From assembly GCA_903904805.1 (NCBI GenBank), contig CAIVDX010000093.1, forward strand, positions 1 through 7,462: DNA of 7,462 nucleotides. Direction: 5' to 3'. Below the pieces are notes generated by a model that was not told the DNA's origin, did not search any database, and was given only the letters and a program-made list of their open reading frames with translations. The first letter of the stretch is position 1, and the number at the start of each line of letters is the position of its first letter. Origin of the DNA: an uncultured Rhodospirillales bacterium (lineage in GTDB: Bacteria > Pseudomonadota > Alphaproteobacteria > Acetobacterales > Acetobacteraceae). Positions 1-6,504 of the stretch are shown piece after piece. Both the position numbers and the translations under genes were made by a program.

Positions 1-1575
1 AAATTCGACATCCTCCGGCCCCAGCGCATCGCCGCCCCGGTCACCGTCTATGTCGAGCAATTCTCCGCGCACCCGCTGGAGGTCGACGCCGCCGAACTCT
101 ACGCCCCGCCCGATGGCTGGCTCGACGCCACCGGAACATTCCACGCGACGTCCACGTCGCCCACCGACAAGCCCGTCTTCAAGGTCACGCTCGACCCCAC
201 TGATGGCCTCTACCCACTGCCCTACATGGCCCGCCAGGCCGATGGCAGCGCCTGGGAGGAGGAATGCGCCTTCCCCTTCGCGCCAAAGGAAAAAGCCCGC
301 CAGGGCTTCCTGCCCGACGGCTCACGCAGCTTCGAGGAAATCGACCGCCTGCATTTCGGCGGCGACGGTCAGGGCAACCAGATCTCCGCTCTGGCCGAGG
401 TCGATTTCTTTCGCATCATCCCTCCCTCCGGATACACCAAGGGCCTGCCTGCATCCTTGCGCACTGACACACCACTGCCCGGTGAGGAGGGTGACATCCC
501 GCCCGAGGAACGCGGTCGCAATTTCTTCCCCTACAAGCCCCCGCATATTGAGGCCTCACCGCCCCGCTCGATGCTCGCGCGCCTCACCAACACCGTGCAG
601 GAACTGCTCTCAAGCGGCAAATATGACGGCGCCATCTGGACTCAGGGCAGCCCGCGCATCGAGGAGAGCATCTACTGGATGAACCTGCTGCTCGACGTGA
701 CTGTGCCGGTCTGCGGCAATGCCGCCCAGCGCATGCACGGCATGATCGGCAATGACGGGCCACATAATCTGCTTGATTCCGTCAAATACATCCATTCCGA
801 ATGCTGGAAGGATGAGAATGGGCGGAACCGCGCCGGCATGGTGCTGTGCCAGGAACAGCGCGTGTTCGCCGCGCGCGAGGTGATGAAGGGCGACGCCCGG
901 CCCGGCGGCTATCTCGCCACCGGCGGCCATGGCGGCATCCTCGGCGCCTCGGGCCAGGAAGCCGGCGACCCGCTGCTGCTGCATCTGCCCGCGACGAAGC
1001 ATACCTGGAAATCCGATGTCCGCATCACCCAACTTCCCAGCCAGGTGATGGGCGTGCGCAAAGCCGCCGCCGGCATCGAGAGCATACCCGTCGCCATCAA
1101 GGACGCCGACGGCAAGCTGCTCGGCAGCGCCATCCCGAAAGTGCGCATCGCCAAGGATGGCAGCTACGGCGCCGATGACTGGGACGACGATCCCGAGCGC
1201 GAGGTCGATCTCATTGCGTTGGTCGAAGACAATCTTGAACACGCCCCGCTCGCCGGCTTCATCATCGAGGGCCTGTCCCCCTACGGCCGCGTGCAGTCAC
1301 GCGCACGCCGGATGATCATCCTGCGCGGCCTGTATTCCGGCATGCCCGTTGTCTGCTGCGGCCGCGGCAACACCGAAGGCTTCGCCAGCGGCGGCGGCGG
1401 CTTCATCGGCGGCTCCAACCTCACCTCCACCAAGGCACGCCTGCTGCTGATGGCCTGCCTGATGAAATTCGGCGCGTTGCCGGTGGCCGCCGACCCCGAT
1501 CACCCGACCGAGGCCGAGAAGGCGGCCACACTGGCCGCCGTCGCCGCCTATCAGAAAGTGTTTGAGAGCCACTGA
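1..1575 (+). CDS. Asparaginase/glutaminase-family protein, large form, 5'-truncated by the window edge
   Basis: The frame is open from the first base and ends at TGA 1573-1575, giving 524 visible codons; the true start lies upstream, and the ATG at 226 is internal. The second half resembles type I/II L-asparaginases, which hydrolyse asparagine or glutamine to the acid and ammonia. At fragment residues 212-223 the segment IWTQGSPRIEES aligns with the family motif ITHGTDTxEET. Next come PVCGNAAQRMHG and NDGPHNLLDSV (Asp at residue 252), matching the GAMRP...ADGPxNL block. REVMKGDA carries a lysine (residue 296) at the place of the catalytic Lys. The C-terminus has GMPVVCCGRGN and NLTSTKARLLLMACLMKFG, like the family's PVVxSSR and LNPQKARxLL. 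Oddities: the Thr-Asp catalytic pair reads Ser-Pro (217-218), and about 200 extra residues precede it, against about 75 between the two catalytic motifs in ordinary enzymes. The first motif (TGGTI) is not visible and may lie upstream. Family membership is firm; substrate and activity are not. Confidence 0.85.
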   Translation, partial: KFDILRPQRIAAPVTVYVEQFSAHPLEVDAAELYAPPDGWLDATGTFHATSTSPTDKPVFKVTLDPTDGLYPLPYMARQADGSAWEEECAFPFAPKEKARQGFLPDGSRSFEEIDRLHFGGDGQGNQISALAEVDFFRIIPPSGYTKGLPASLRTDTPLPGEEGDIPPEERGRNFFPYKPPHIEASPPRSMLARLTNTVQELLSSGKYDGAIWTQGSPRIEESIYWMNLLLDVTVPVCGNAAQRMHGMIGNDGPHNLLDSVKYIHSECWKDENGRNRAGMVLCQEQRVFAAREVMKGDARPGGYLATGGHGGILGASGQEAGDPLLLHLPATKHTWKSDVRITQLPSQVMGVRKAAAGIESIPVAIKDADGKLLGSAIPKVRIAKDGSYGADDWDDDPEREVDLIALVEDNLEHAPLAGFIIEGLSPYGRVQSRARRMIILRGLYSGMPVVCCGRGNTEGFASGGGGFIGGSNLTSTKARLLLMACLMKFGALPVAADPDHPTEAEKAATLAAVAAYQKVFESH

Positions 1576-1580
1576 GCCCT

Positions 1581-1594
1581 CGTCGAGTACGACG
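1581..1594. terminator. Small hairpin between convergent genes, possible weak terminator
   Basis: CGTCG-AGTA-CGACG forms a perfect 5-bp stem with a 4-base loop. It fills most of the 21-base gap between the stop of the asparaginase-like gene (1575) and the stop of the oppositely oriented oxidoreductase (1597). There is no T tract on either side, so it is not a classical intrinsic terminator. A stem this short can arise by chance in GC-rich DNA. Confidence 0.25.
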
Positions 1595-1596
1595 CG

Positions 1597-3201
1597 TCAG
1601 CCATCCTGCAGGATCAGCTCCGCGCCGCGCTCGGCGATCATCACCACGGCCGCGTTGGTGTTGCCGCTGACCAGCTCCGGCAACACAGACGCATCCACCA
1701 CCCGCAGACCGCCCACGCCACGCACCCGCAGCCGCCCATCCAGCGGCGCGCCGGCATCCTGCGCGCCACCCATCCGCACCGTCGAGGTCGGGTGGTAGAT
1801 CGTTCCGGTCGTGCGACGCACATAATCCAGCAACGCGTCATCCCCATCCAGCTCCGCCGGCGGGTCCACCTCGCCGGCGACCCACGGCCGCAAAGCCGGC
1901 TGGCGCAGGACCCGCCGCAGATGCCGCAGCCCCGCCACCAGGCCAAGACGATCCGATTCTGCACTGAGATAATTCGGATCAATCCGTGGCGCCACCGCCA
2001 TATCGGTAGAAACGGCCATTACGCTGCCCCGGCTCGCCGGATGCAACCAGCACACGCTGCCGGTGAATCCGGAAAAATCATGCAGGCTGGTGCCCATCCG
2101 GTCCGTGCTGAACGGGATCAGCATGAACTGGATGTCCGGCGTGGCCAGCCGTTCCGGCTGCGTGCGCAAAAACGCCCCGGCGATCCCCGCGCTGTAGGTG
2201 AGTGGACCCTTGCCGCGCAGTGCCCAATCCAGCCCCGCGATCGCCGATCGAATGGGGTTGCGCACAACATCATTCACCGTCTCCCCCCGCGTCGCACGCA
2301 CCACGATGCGCGACTGCAGATGATCCTGCAGATTCTGTCCAACCCCGGGCAGGTCAGCAACAACCTCAACACCCAACCGGTCGCGCAACCAGTCTGCCGG
2401 TCCCACCCCTGAGACCTGCAACAATTGTGGCGATGCGAACGAACCGCCTGCCAGAATCACCTCCCGCCGCGCGCGCGCCTCCTGCGCCACCCCCGCCTGG
2501 GTGAAGCGCAGCCCTACCGCCCGCCTGCCCTCAAAGACGATCTTCTGCGCCTGAGCCTCCGTGCGCACATGCAGATTTGGGCGCCCCATCACCGGATGCA
2601 GATAGCCCTTCGCGGTGCTCCAGCGCCGACCGCCCCGTGCGGTCACCTGGTAATAGCCGCAGCCCTCCTGGCTTGCCCCGTTGAAATCGCGTGTTCTGGG
2701 CAGACCATACTCCTCACAGGCGGCGAGAAACGCATCGGCGATCGGATGCGGGCTGCGCTGATCGCTCACCGCCAGCGGCCCGCCCGCACCATGCCAGTCA
2801 TCGGCGCCATGCTGCTGATCCTCCGCCTTGCGGAAGCAGCGTAGCACCTCATCCCAGCCCCATTCGGTCAGCCCATCCTGGTGCCAGTGCAGATAATCCT
2901 CGACCTGGCCACGCACATACAGCAGCCCGTTGATCGACGACGATCCGCCCAGCACCTTCCCCCTCGGCTGGATCATCCGCCGCCCACCCAGCTCCGGCTG
3001 CGGCTCGCTTTGGAACATCCAGTTCGTGCGCGGATCGGCAAACAGCTTGCCATACCCAAGGGGAATCTGGATCCAGCGGTTGCTGTCCACCGGCCCAGCC
3101 TCCAGCAGCAGCACCGAATGACGCCCATCCGCGCTCAATCGATTCGCCAACACGCAGCCGGCCGAACCGGCTCCCACGATGATAAAATCAGCCTCGATCA
3201 C
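1597..3201 (-). CDS. GMC-family FAD-dependent oxidoreductase (choline dehydrogenase/alcohol dehydrogenase-like)
   Basis: This complete 534-residue protein has the usual length of bacterial GMC oxidoreductases, which oxidise an alcohol to an aldehyde using bound FAD. The N-terminal dinucleotide-binding motif is GAGSAGCVLANRL (residues 10-22), with the FAD-ribose acidic residue at Glu34 in LLLEAG. GMC signature 1 is seen as PRGKVLGGSSSINGLLYVRG (79-98), and signature 2 as GSFASPQLLQVSGVGP in mid-protein. The C-terminal catalytic region has YHPTSTVRMG (His470) and SGNTNA (Asn514); this His/Asn pair and its 44-residue spacing match choline-oxidase-type enzymes. No signal peptide is seen, so it is probably cytoplasmic. 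The start is GTG 3201-3199, chosen because GGGGAGGG lies 5 bases upstream and the FAD motif follows immediately. The stop is TGA 1599-1597. It is a single gene, divergent from the CMD-family gene. The substrate cannot be read from sequence; choline itself is only one option, and no betaine-aldehyde dehydrogenase or betI is adjacent. Confidence 0.93.
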   Translation of the reverse strand: MIEADFIIVGAGSAGCVLANRLSADGRHSVLLLEAGPVDSNRWIQIPLGYGKLFADPRTNWMFQSEPQPELGGRRMIQPRGKVLGGSSSINGLLYVRGQVEDYLHWHQDGLTEWGWDEVLRCFRKAEDQQHGADDWHGAGGPLAVSDQRSPHPIADAFLAACEEYGLPRTRDFNGASQEGCGYYQVTARGGRRWSTAKGYLHPVMGRPNLHVRTEAQAQKIVFEGRRAVGLRFTQAGVAQEARARREVILAGGSFASPQLLQVSGVGPADWLRDRLGVEVVADLPGVGQNLQDHLQSRIVVRATRGETVNDVVRNPIRSAIAGLDWALRGKGPLTYSAGIAGAFLRTQPERLATPDIQFMLIPFSTDRMGTSLHDFSGFTGSVCWLHPASRGSVMAVSTDMAVAPRIDPNYLSAESDRLGLVAGLRHLRRVLRQPALRPWVAGEVDPPAELDGDDALLDYVRRTTGTIYHPTSTVRMGGAQDAGAPLDGRLRVRGVGGLRVVDASVLPELVSGNTNAAVVMIAERGAELILQDG

Positions 3202-3411
3202 AATGACCCTCCCCAGCGCCCGAGCCGACCATCACCGCGACCCGAATCTTCATTTCGCAATATAGCAACGATCTTACAATTCCGATCGCAGCCTTTTGCC
3301 TTGCAGAGACTGCCCCGCGATCAACCAGGCGCGCAAGCAGCCGACCACGCACGGGATTGACGCACGCGCGAAACTCACCACCTGATGGCATATATCCGGG
3401 GGAAATAGTCC
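3202..3411. promoter_or_regulatory. Divergent intergenic control region for the GMC oxidoreductase and CMD-family genes
   Basis: These 210 bases separate two divergently transcribed genes and must hold both promoters unless one is read from farther away. Positions about 3241-3300 are clearly AT-richer than the surroundings. On the minus strand TATATT (3264-3259) is a good -10-like hexamer 58 bases before the GTG, but no convincing -35 lies 15-18 bases further upstream. On the plus strand TTGACG (3357-3362) resembles a -35, but no good -10 is correctly spaced. CGATC occurs twice (3269-3273 and 3283-3287), 14 bases apart start to start, which could be chance. No riboswitch or clear operator palindrome was recognised. 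Confidence 0.4.
3207..3214 (-). promoter_or_regulatory. Strong ribosome binding site fixing the GTG start of the GMC oxidoreductase
   Basis: Read on the minus strand, GGGGAGGG is followed by a 5-base spacer (TCATT) and then GTG at 3201-3199. No ATG lies at a comparable position in this frame, so this site decides the GTG start. Confidence 0.7.
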
Positions 3412-4026
3412 ATGAAACACGCCATCGCCGCGGCCTGCCTGCTCGCCAGCATCTCCGCCGCCGCATCCCAGACACGCCTGCCCACGATCCCGCCCGAGCA
3501 ATACGACGCCGAACAGAAAAAGGCCGCCGCGGAGTTCCTCGCCATCCGCAAGGTCCCCGTCTTCGGCCCGTTCGAGCCACTGATGTACAGCCCCGAAGTG
3601 ATGAGCCTGGCACGCGCCATGGGCGACTATCTGCGCTACAAGCCCGCCATTGGAACCACCCTCAGCGAACTCGCCATCCTGATCACCGCCCGCGAATGGA
3701 CGCAGGACATCGAACTCGTCATCCATTACCCGCTCGCCCTCAAGGTCGGCATCAGCAAGGACATCGCCGACGCGATCCGCGACGGTCGCCGGCCCACAGC
3801 GATGAGCGGGGACGAGGAAATGACCTACGACTTCGCCTCCGAACTCCTCCACAACAAACGAGTCTCAGACCCCACCTATGCCCGCGTCGAAGCCCGCTTC
3901 GGCCGCAAGGGTGCGGTCGACCTCACCGGCATCGTTGCCTACTACACGATGCTGGCGATGGAGATGAACATGGCCCGCACCCAGATCGGCCCCGACGACC
4001 TGCGCTTCAGCCGCTTCCCGGATTAA
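3412..4026 (+). CDS. Exported carboxymuconolactone decarboxylase (CMD/AhpD-fold) family protein
   Basis: This complete 204-residue protein starts at ATG 3412 with GGGGGA (3398-3403) 8 bases upstream. Residues 1-19 look like a Sec signal peptide: Lys2, a short hydrophobic Ala/Leu-rich core, then ISAAAS with likely cleavage near Ala18-Gln20, so the mature protein should be periplasmic. The mature part fits the all-helical CMD fold: a YSPEVM segment (59-64), then SELAILITAREWTQDIELVIH (85-105) with Glu101 and His105 in the family's conserved helix, then LALKVGISKDIADAIRDG (108-125) and a second helical half ending VDLTGIVAYYTMLAMEMN (169-186). The family includes gamma-carboxymuconolactone decarboxylase and AhpD peroxidase-cycle proteins. 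The mature sequence has no cysteine at all, so the AhpD CxxC chemistry is excluded. The gene is divergent from the GMC oxidoreductase; a role in the same substrate pathway is inference. The family assignment is good, the exact reaction unknown. Confidence 0.82.
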   Translation: MKHAIAAACLLASISAAASQTRLPTIPPEQYDAEQKKAAAEFLAIRKVPVFGPFEPLMYSPEVMSLARAMGDYLRYKPAIGTTLSELAILITAREWTQDIELVIHYPLALKVGISKDIADAIRDGRRPTAMSGDEEMTYDFASELLHNKRVSDPTYARVEARFGRKGAVDLTGIVAYYTMLAMEMNMARTQIGPDDLRFSRFPD

Positions 4027-4194
4027 ATTCGCCGTCGCGGGCAGCATCAGCCGATATCAACAGCTTGCGGCCGCGGCCCGAACGCTCATTCGCGTGGTGC
4101 CAATGCTGGCAGAGGGTTAGGATCAGCGCTCATATCGAGTCGCAGCCGCGTCGCATCCCCAGGCGGCCCAAATCCAGATCCCACCGAGGCACCC
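4027..4194 (+). promoter_or_regulatory. Leader region before the class II ribonucleotide reductase
   Basis: This 168-base gap lies between the CMD gene stop (4026) and the reductase ATG (4195). The only clear element is the ribosome binding site GAGG at 4186-4189, 5 bases before the ATG. TAGGAT (4118-4123) is -10-like but has no matching -35. I looked for a cobalamin-riboswitch B12 box and for NrdR boxes, both known controls of ribonucleotide reductase genes, and found neither. The reductase could have its own promoter here or be read through from the CMD gene, since no terminator hairpin with a T tract follows 4026. Confidence 0.35.
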
Positions 4195-6462
4195 ATGGAC
4201 ACCGCCACCCCCGCCGACGCCCTGCCGATCGCCGACCGGATCGCGCCCATCTCCCGCCAGATCTGGGATGCCAAATACCGCCTGAAATCCATCGACGGCA
4301 CCCCGCTCGATGCCACCATCGAAGCCAGCTGGCGCCGCGTCGCACGCGCGCTCGCCGAGGCGGAGAAAAGTCCGGCCCAATGGGAACCGCGCTTCTACCA
4401 GGCGCTGCAGAATTTCCGTTTCCTGCCCGCCGGCCGCATCTTCTCCGGCGCCGGCAGCGCGCGCCGCGTCACCCTCTTCAACTGCTTCGTGATGGGCGAC
4501 ATCGAGGACGATCTCGGTGCCATCTTCAGCCATCTGCGTGAGGCCGCGCTGACGATGCAGCAGGGCGGCGGCATTGGCTATGATTTCTCCTCGCTGCGGC
4601 CGAAAGGCGCGCCGGTGCGGGGCGTGGGGGCCGATGCCTCCGGCCCGCTGTCCTTCATGGATGTGTGGGATGCGATGTGCCGCACCATCATGTCCGCCGG
4701 CGCCCGGCGCGGCGCGATGATGGCCACCATGCGCTGCGACCATCCTGACATCGAGGCCTTCATCGCCGCCAAGCGCGAACCCGGCCGCCTGCGCAATTTC
4801 AATCTCTCCGTGCTGATCACGGATGATTTCATGACCGCGCTGGGCAACAATGGCGACTGGGAGCTGAAGTTCGACGGCCACGTCTACCGCACCCTGCGCG
4901 CGCGCGATCTGTGGGACAGCATCACCCGCGCCACCTACGACTATGCCGAACCCGGCGTGATCTTCATCGACCGCATCAATGCTCGCAATAATCTATATTA
5001 TTGCGAAACAATCCACTCCACCAATCCCTGCGGCGAACAGCCTCTGCCGGCCTACGGCGCCTGCCTGCTCGGCTCCATCAACCTCGCCCGCCTGGTGCGC
5101 GACCCCTTCACGCCGGAAGCGCATCTGGATGAGGCCGAACTCGCCGACCTCGTGACCATCGCCATCCGGATGATGGACAACACCATCGACATCTCCGGAT
5201 TTCCCCTGGCCGTACAACAGAACGAAGCGATCGCCAAGCGCCGCATCGGCCTTGGCATGACCGGCCTCGCCGACGCCCTGATGATGGTCGGCCAGCGCTA
5301 CGGCTCGCCGGAGGCCGCCGCACTCGCCGGTGACTGGGCGCGGCGCATCGAACGCGCCGCCTACCTCGCCTCGGCGAAACTCGCCGAAGAGAAAGGCGCC
5401 TTCCCGCTTTACGACGCCGAAGCCTATCTGGCTGGTGAAACAATCAGCGGCCTCGATGAGGATATCCGCACCGCGATCAGCCAGCACGGCATCCGCAACG
5501 CGCTGCTCACCTCTGTCGCGCCCACCGGCACCATCTCGCTGGTGGCCGACAATGTCTCCAGCGGCATCGAGCCGGTCTTTGCCCATTCCTACACCCGCAA
5601 GGTGCGCGAGCCCGATGGCTCAACGCGCTCGGAGGAGGTTTGCGACCACGCCGTCGCGCTCTATCGCCGCATGTTCGGCGAGGAAGCCCCGCTGCCCGCC
5701 CATTTCGTCACCGCACAGGATCTCAGCCCCGCCGAGCATGTCCGCATGCAGGCCGCGGTGCAGAACCATGTCGACAGCGCGATCTCGAAAACCGTGAATG
5801 TGCCGGAAGACATCACGCTTGAGGCCTTCCAGGAGGTCTATCTCGACGCCTGGCGCAGCGGCTGCAAGGGCTGCACCACCTATCGCCCGAACGCCATCAC
5901 CGGCTCGGTTCTCGAGGTGAAACCCGCCACCCCCACCGCCGCCACGCCGACAGCGCCAACCCCCGAGCTGCTCCTGCGCGCCGACAAGTTGATCGGTGCC
6001 ACCTACAAACTTCGCTGGCCCGACAGCGAACACGCGATGTATGTCACCATCAACGACATTGAGCGCGACGGCATCCACCGCCCGTTCGAGATCTTCGTGA
6101 ACTCGAAAAATCTCGAACATTATGCCTGGGTGGTCGCCCTCACCCGCATGATCAGCGCGGTCTTTCGCCGCGGCGGCGAGGTCGCCTTTGTTGCCGAGGA
6201 GCTCAAGCAGGTCTTCGATCCGCGCGGCGGTCAATGGAGCAACGGCCGCTACGTCCCGTCACTCGTCGCGGCGATCGGCGAAGTGATCGAACGGCACATG
6301 ATCGACACCGGATTTCTGATCCAGGATGCGCCAGTCAGCAAACTCGCCCACGGGGACGCCACCAGGCTTGGCCCGCTCTGCCCCAAATGCAGCCAGCCAG
6401 GATTGGTGAAGGAGGCTGGGTGTTTGAGCTGTATGCATTGCGGATGGTCTAAATGCGGATAG
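4195..6462 (+). CDS. nrdJ: Adenosylcobalamin-dependent (class II) ribonucleotide reductase
   Basis: This complete 755-residue cytoplasmic enzyme reduces ribonucleotides to deoxyribonucleotides, using coenzyme B12 to generate the radical, so it needs neither oxygen nor a second subunit. Cys97 (FNCFV) and Cys290 (GACLLGS) correspond to the substrate-reducing cysteine pair. NPCGEQPLP at 277-285 holds the radical-carrying Cys279, with Asn277 and Glu281. The catalytic barrel also shows QQGGGIGYDFSSLRP (122-136) and APTGTISLVADNVSSGIEP (442-460). A Pro/Thr/Ala-rich linker (about 578-590) leads to a TSCPD-type domain (about 594-705). The C-terminal tail has Cys729/Cys732 and Cys743/Cys746/Cys749 as in a zinc ribbon; Cys749 and Cys754 form a CxxxxC like the redox-active tail of class I NrdA that re-reduces the active site. 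I see no N-terminal ATP cone. ATG 4195 follows GAGG by 5 bases; the stop is TAG 6460-6462. No nrdA/nrdB or B12 gene lies nearby. Confidence 0.96.
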   Translation: MDTATPADALPIADRIAPISRQIWDAKYRLKSIDGTPLDATIEASWRRVARALAEAEKSPAQWEPRFYQALQNFRFLPAGRIFSGAGSARRVTLFNCFVMGDIEDDLGAIFSHLREAALTMQQGGGIGYDFSSLRPKGAPVRGVGADASGPLSFMDVWDAMCRTIMSAGARRGAMMATMRCDHPDIEAFIAAKREPGRLRNFNLSVLITDDFMTALGNNGDWELKFDGHVYRTLRARDLWDSITRATYDYAEPGVIFIDRINARNNLYYCETIHSTNPCGEQPLPAYGACLLGSINLARLVRDPFTPEAHLDEAELADLVTIAIRMMDNTIDISGFPLAVQQNEAIAKRRIGLGMTGLADALMMVGQRYGSPEAAALAGDWARRIERAAYLASAKLAEEKGAFPLYDAEAYLAGETISGLDEDIRTAISQHGIRNALLTSVAPTGTISLVADNVSSGIEPVFAHSYTRKVREPDGSTRSEEVCDHAVALYRRMFGEEAPLPAHFVTAQDLSPAEHVRMQAAVQNHVDSAISKTVNVPEDITLEAFQEVYLDAWRSGCKGCTTYRPNAITGSVLEVKPATPTAATPTAPTPELLLRADKLIGATYKLRWPDSEHAMYVTINDIERDGIHRPFEIFVNSKNLEHYAWVVALTRMISAVFRRGGEVAFVAEELKQVFDPRGGQWSNGRYVPSLVAAIGEVIERHMIDTGFLIQDAPVSKLAHGDATRLGPLCPKCSQPGLVKEAGCLSCMHCGWSKCG
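4983..5006. repeat. Perfect 10-bp inverted repeat inside the reductase gene
   Basis: TCGCAATAAT (4983-4992) and ATTATTGCGA (4997-5006) are exact reverse complements separated by the 4 bases CTAT. The element lies in the codons for RNNLYYCE, about 9 codons before the catalytic-cysteine motif NPCGE, and is a sharp AT-rich patch in a very GC-rich gene. As RNA it would make a modest hairpin; as DNA it could be a protein-binding palindrome. The repeat itself is certain, any function is not. Confidence 0.9.
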
Positions 6463-6464
6463 GG

Positions 6465-6484
6465 AGGAAGGCGCTTCCTTTTTT
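6465..6484 (+). terminator. Intrinsic (Rho-independent) terminator of the reductase gene
   Basis: AGGAAG (6465-6470), loop GCG, and CTTCCT (6474-6479) form a 6-bp stem ending in a run of seven T (to 6484), starting 3 bases after the reductase stop codon. This is the standard intrinsic terminator layout on the plus strand. The run T6-C-A6 (6479-6491) next to it is also self-complementary. On the minus strand the hairpin has no T tract after it, so it is less suited to ending the convergent ABC-transporter gene that stops at 6505. Confidence 0.8.
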
Positions 6485-6504
6485 CAAAAAAGAACAGTCT
6501 TCCT

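Noticed and set aside
226..228. ATG as the start of the asparaginase-like gene
   Set aside because: The same frame is open back to base 1 with protein-like sequence and matching codon bias, and no ribosome binding site precedes it.
1792..2412. A 206-codon plus-strand open frame opposite the GMC oxidoreductase
   Set aside because: It is rich in Arg/Pro/His/Gln and lies entirely over a clear enzyme gene on the other strand.
4091..4120. Possible cobalamin riboswitch core around GCCAATGCTGGC
   Set aside because: The characteristic B12-box sequence is absent and the leader is short for this riboswitch class; the segment is only a small local inverted repeat.
4119..4150. Possible NrdR box around CTCATATCGAG
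   Set aside because: The half-sites and spacing do not fit the known NrdR consensus, and no second box lies at the expected helical spacing.
3357..4541. A 394-codon plus-strand open frame overlapping the CMD gene and the start of the reductase gene
   Set aside because: Its translation is dominated by Arg, Pro and His as expected for an out-of-frame reading of GC-rich coding DNA, it runs through two well-supported genes, and it has no recognisable domain.
4123..4881. A 252-codon antisense open frame across the start of the reductase gene, with similar antisense frames at 610-1242, 4993-5586 and 5620-6234
   Set aside because: These are mirror frames of strongly GC3-biased genes, with Gly/Ala/Asp/His-rich low-complexity translations and no family motif.
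5926..5964. Proline/threonine-rich repeat in the reductase as a possible inserted element
   Set aside because: It is a short low-complexity linker between the catalytic barrel and the TSCPD-type domain, a usual place for a flexible linker.
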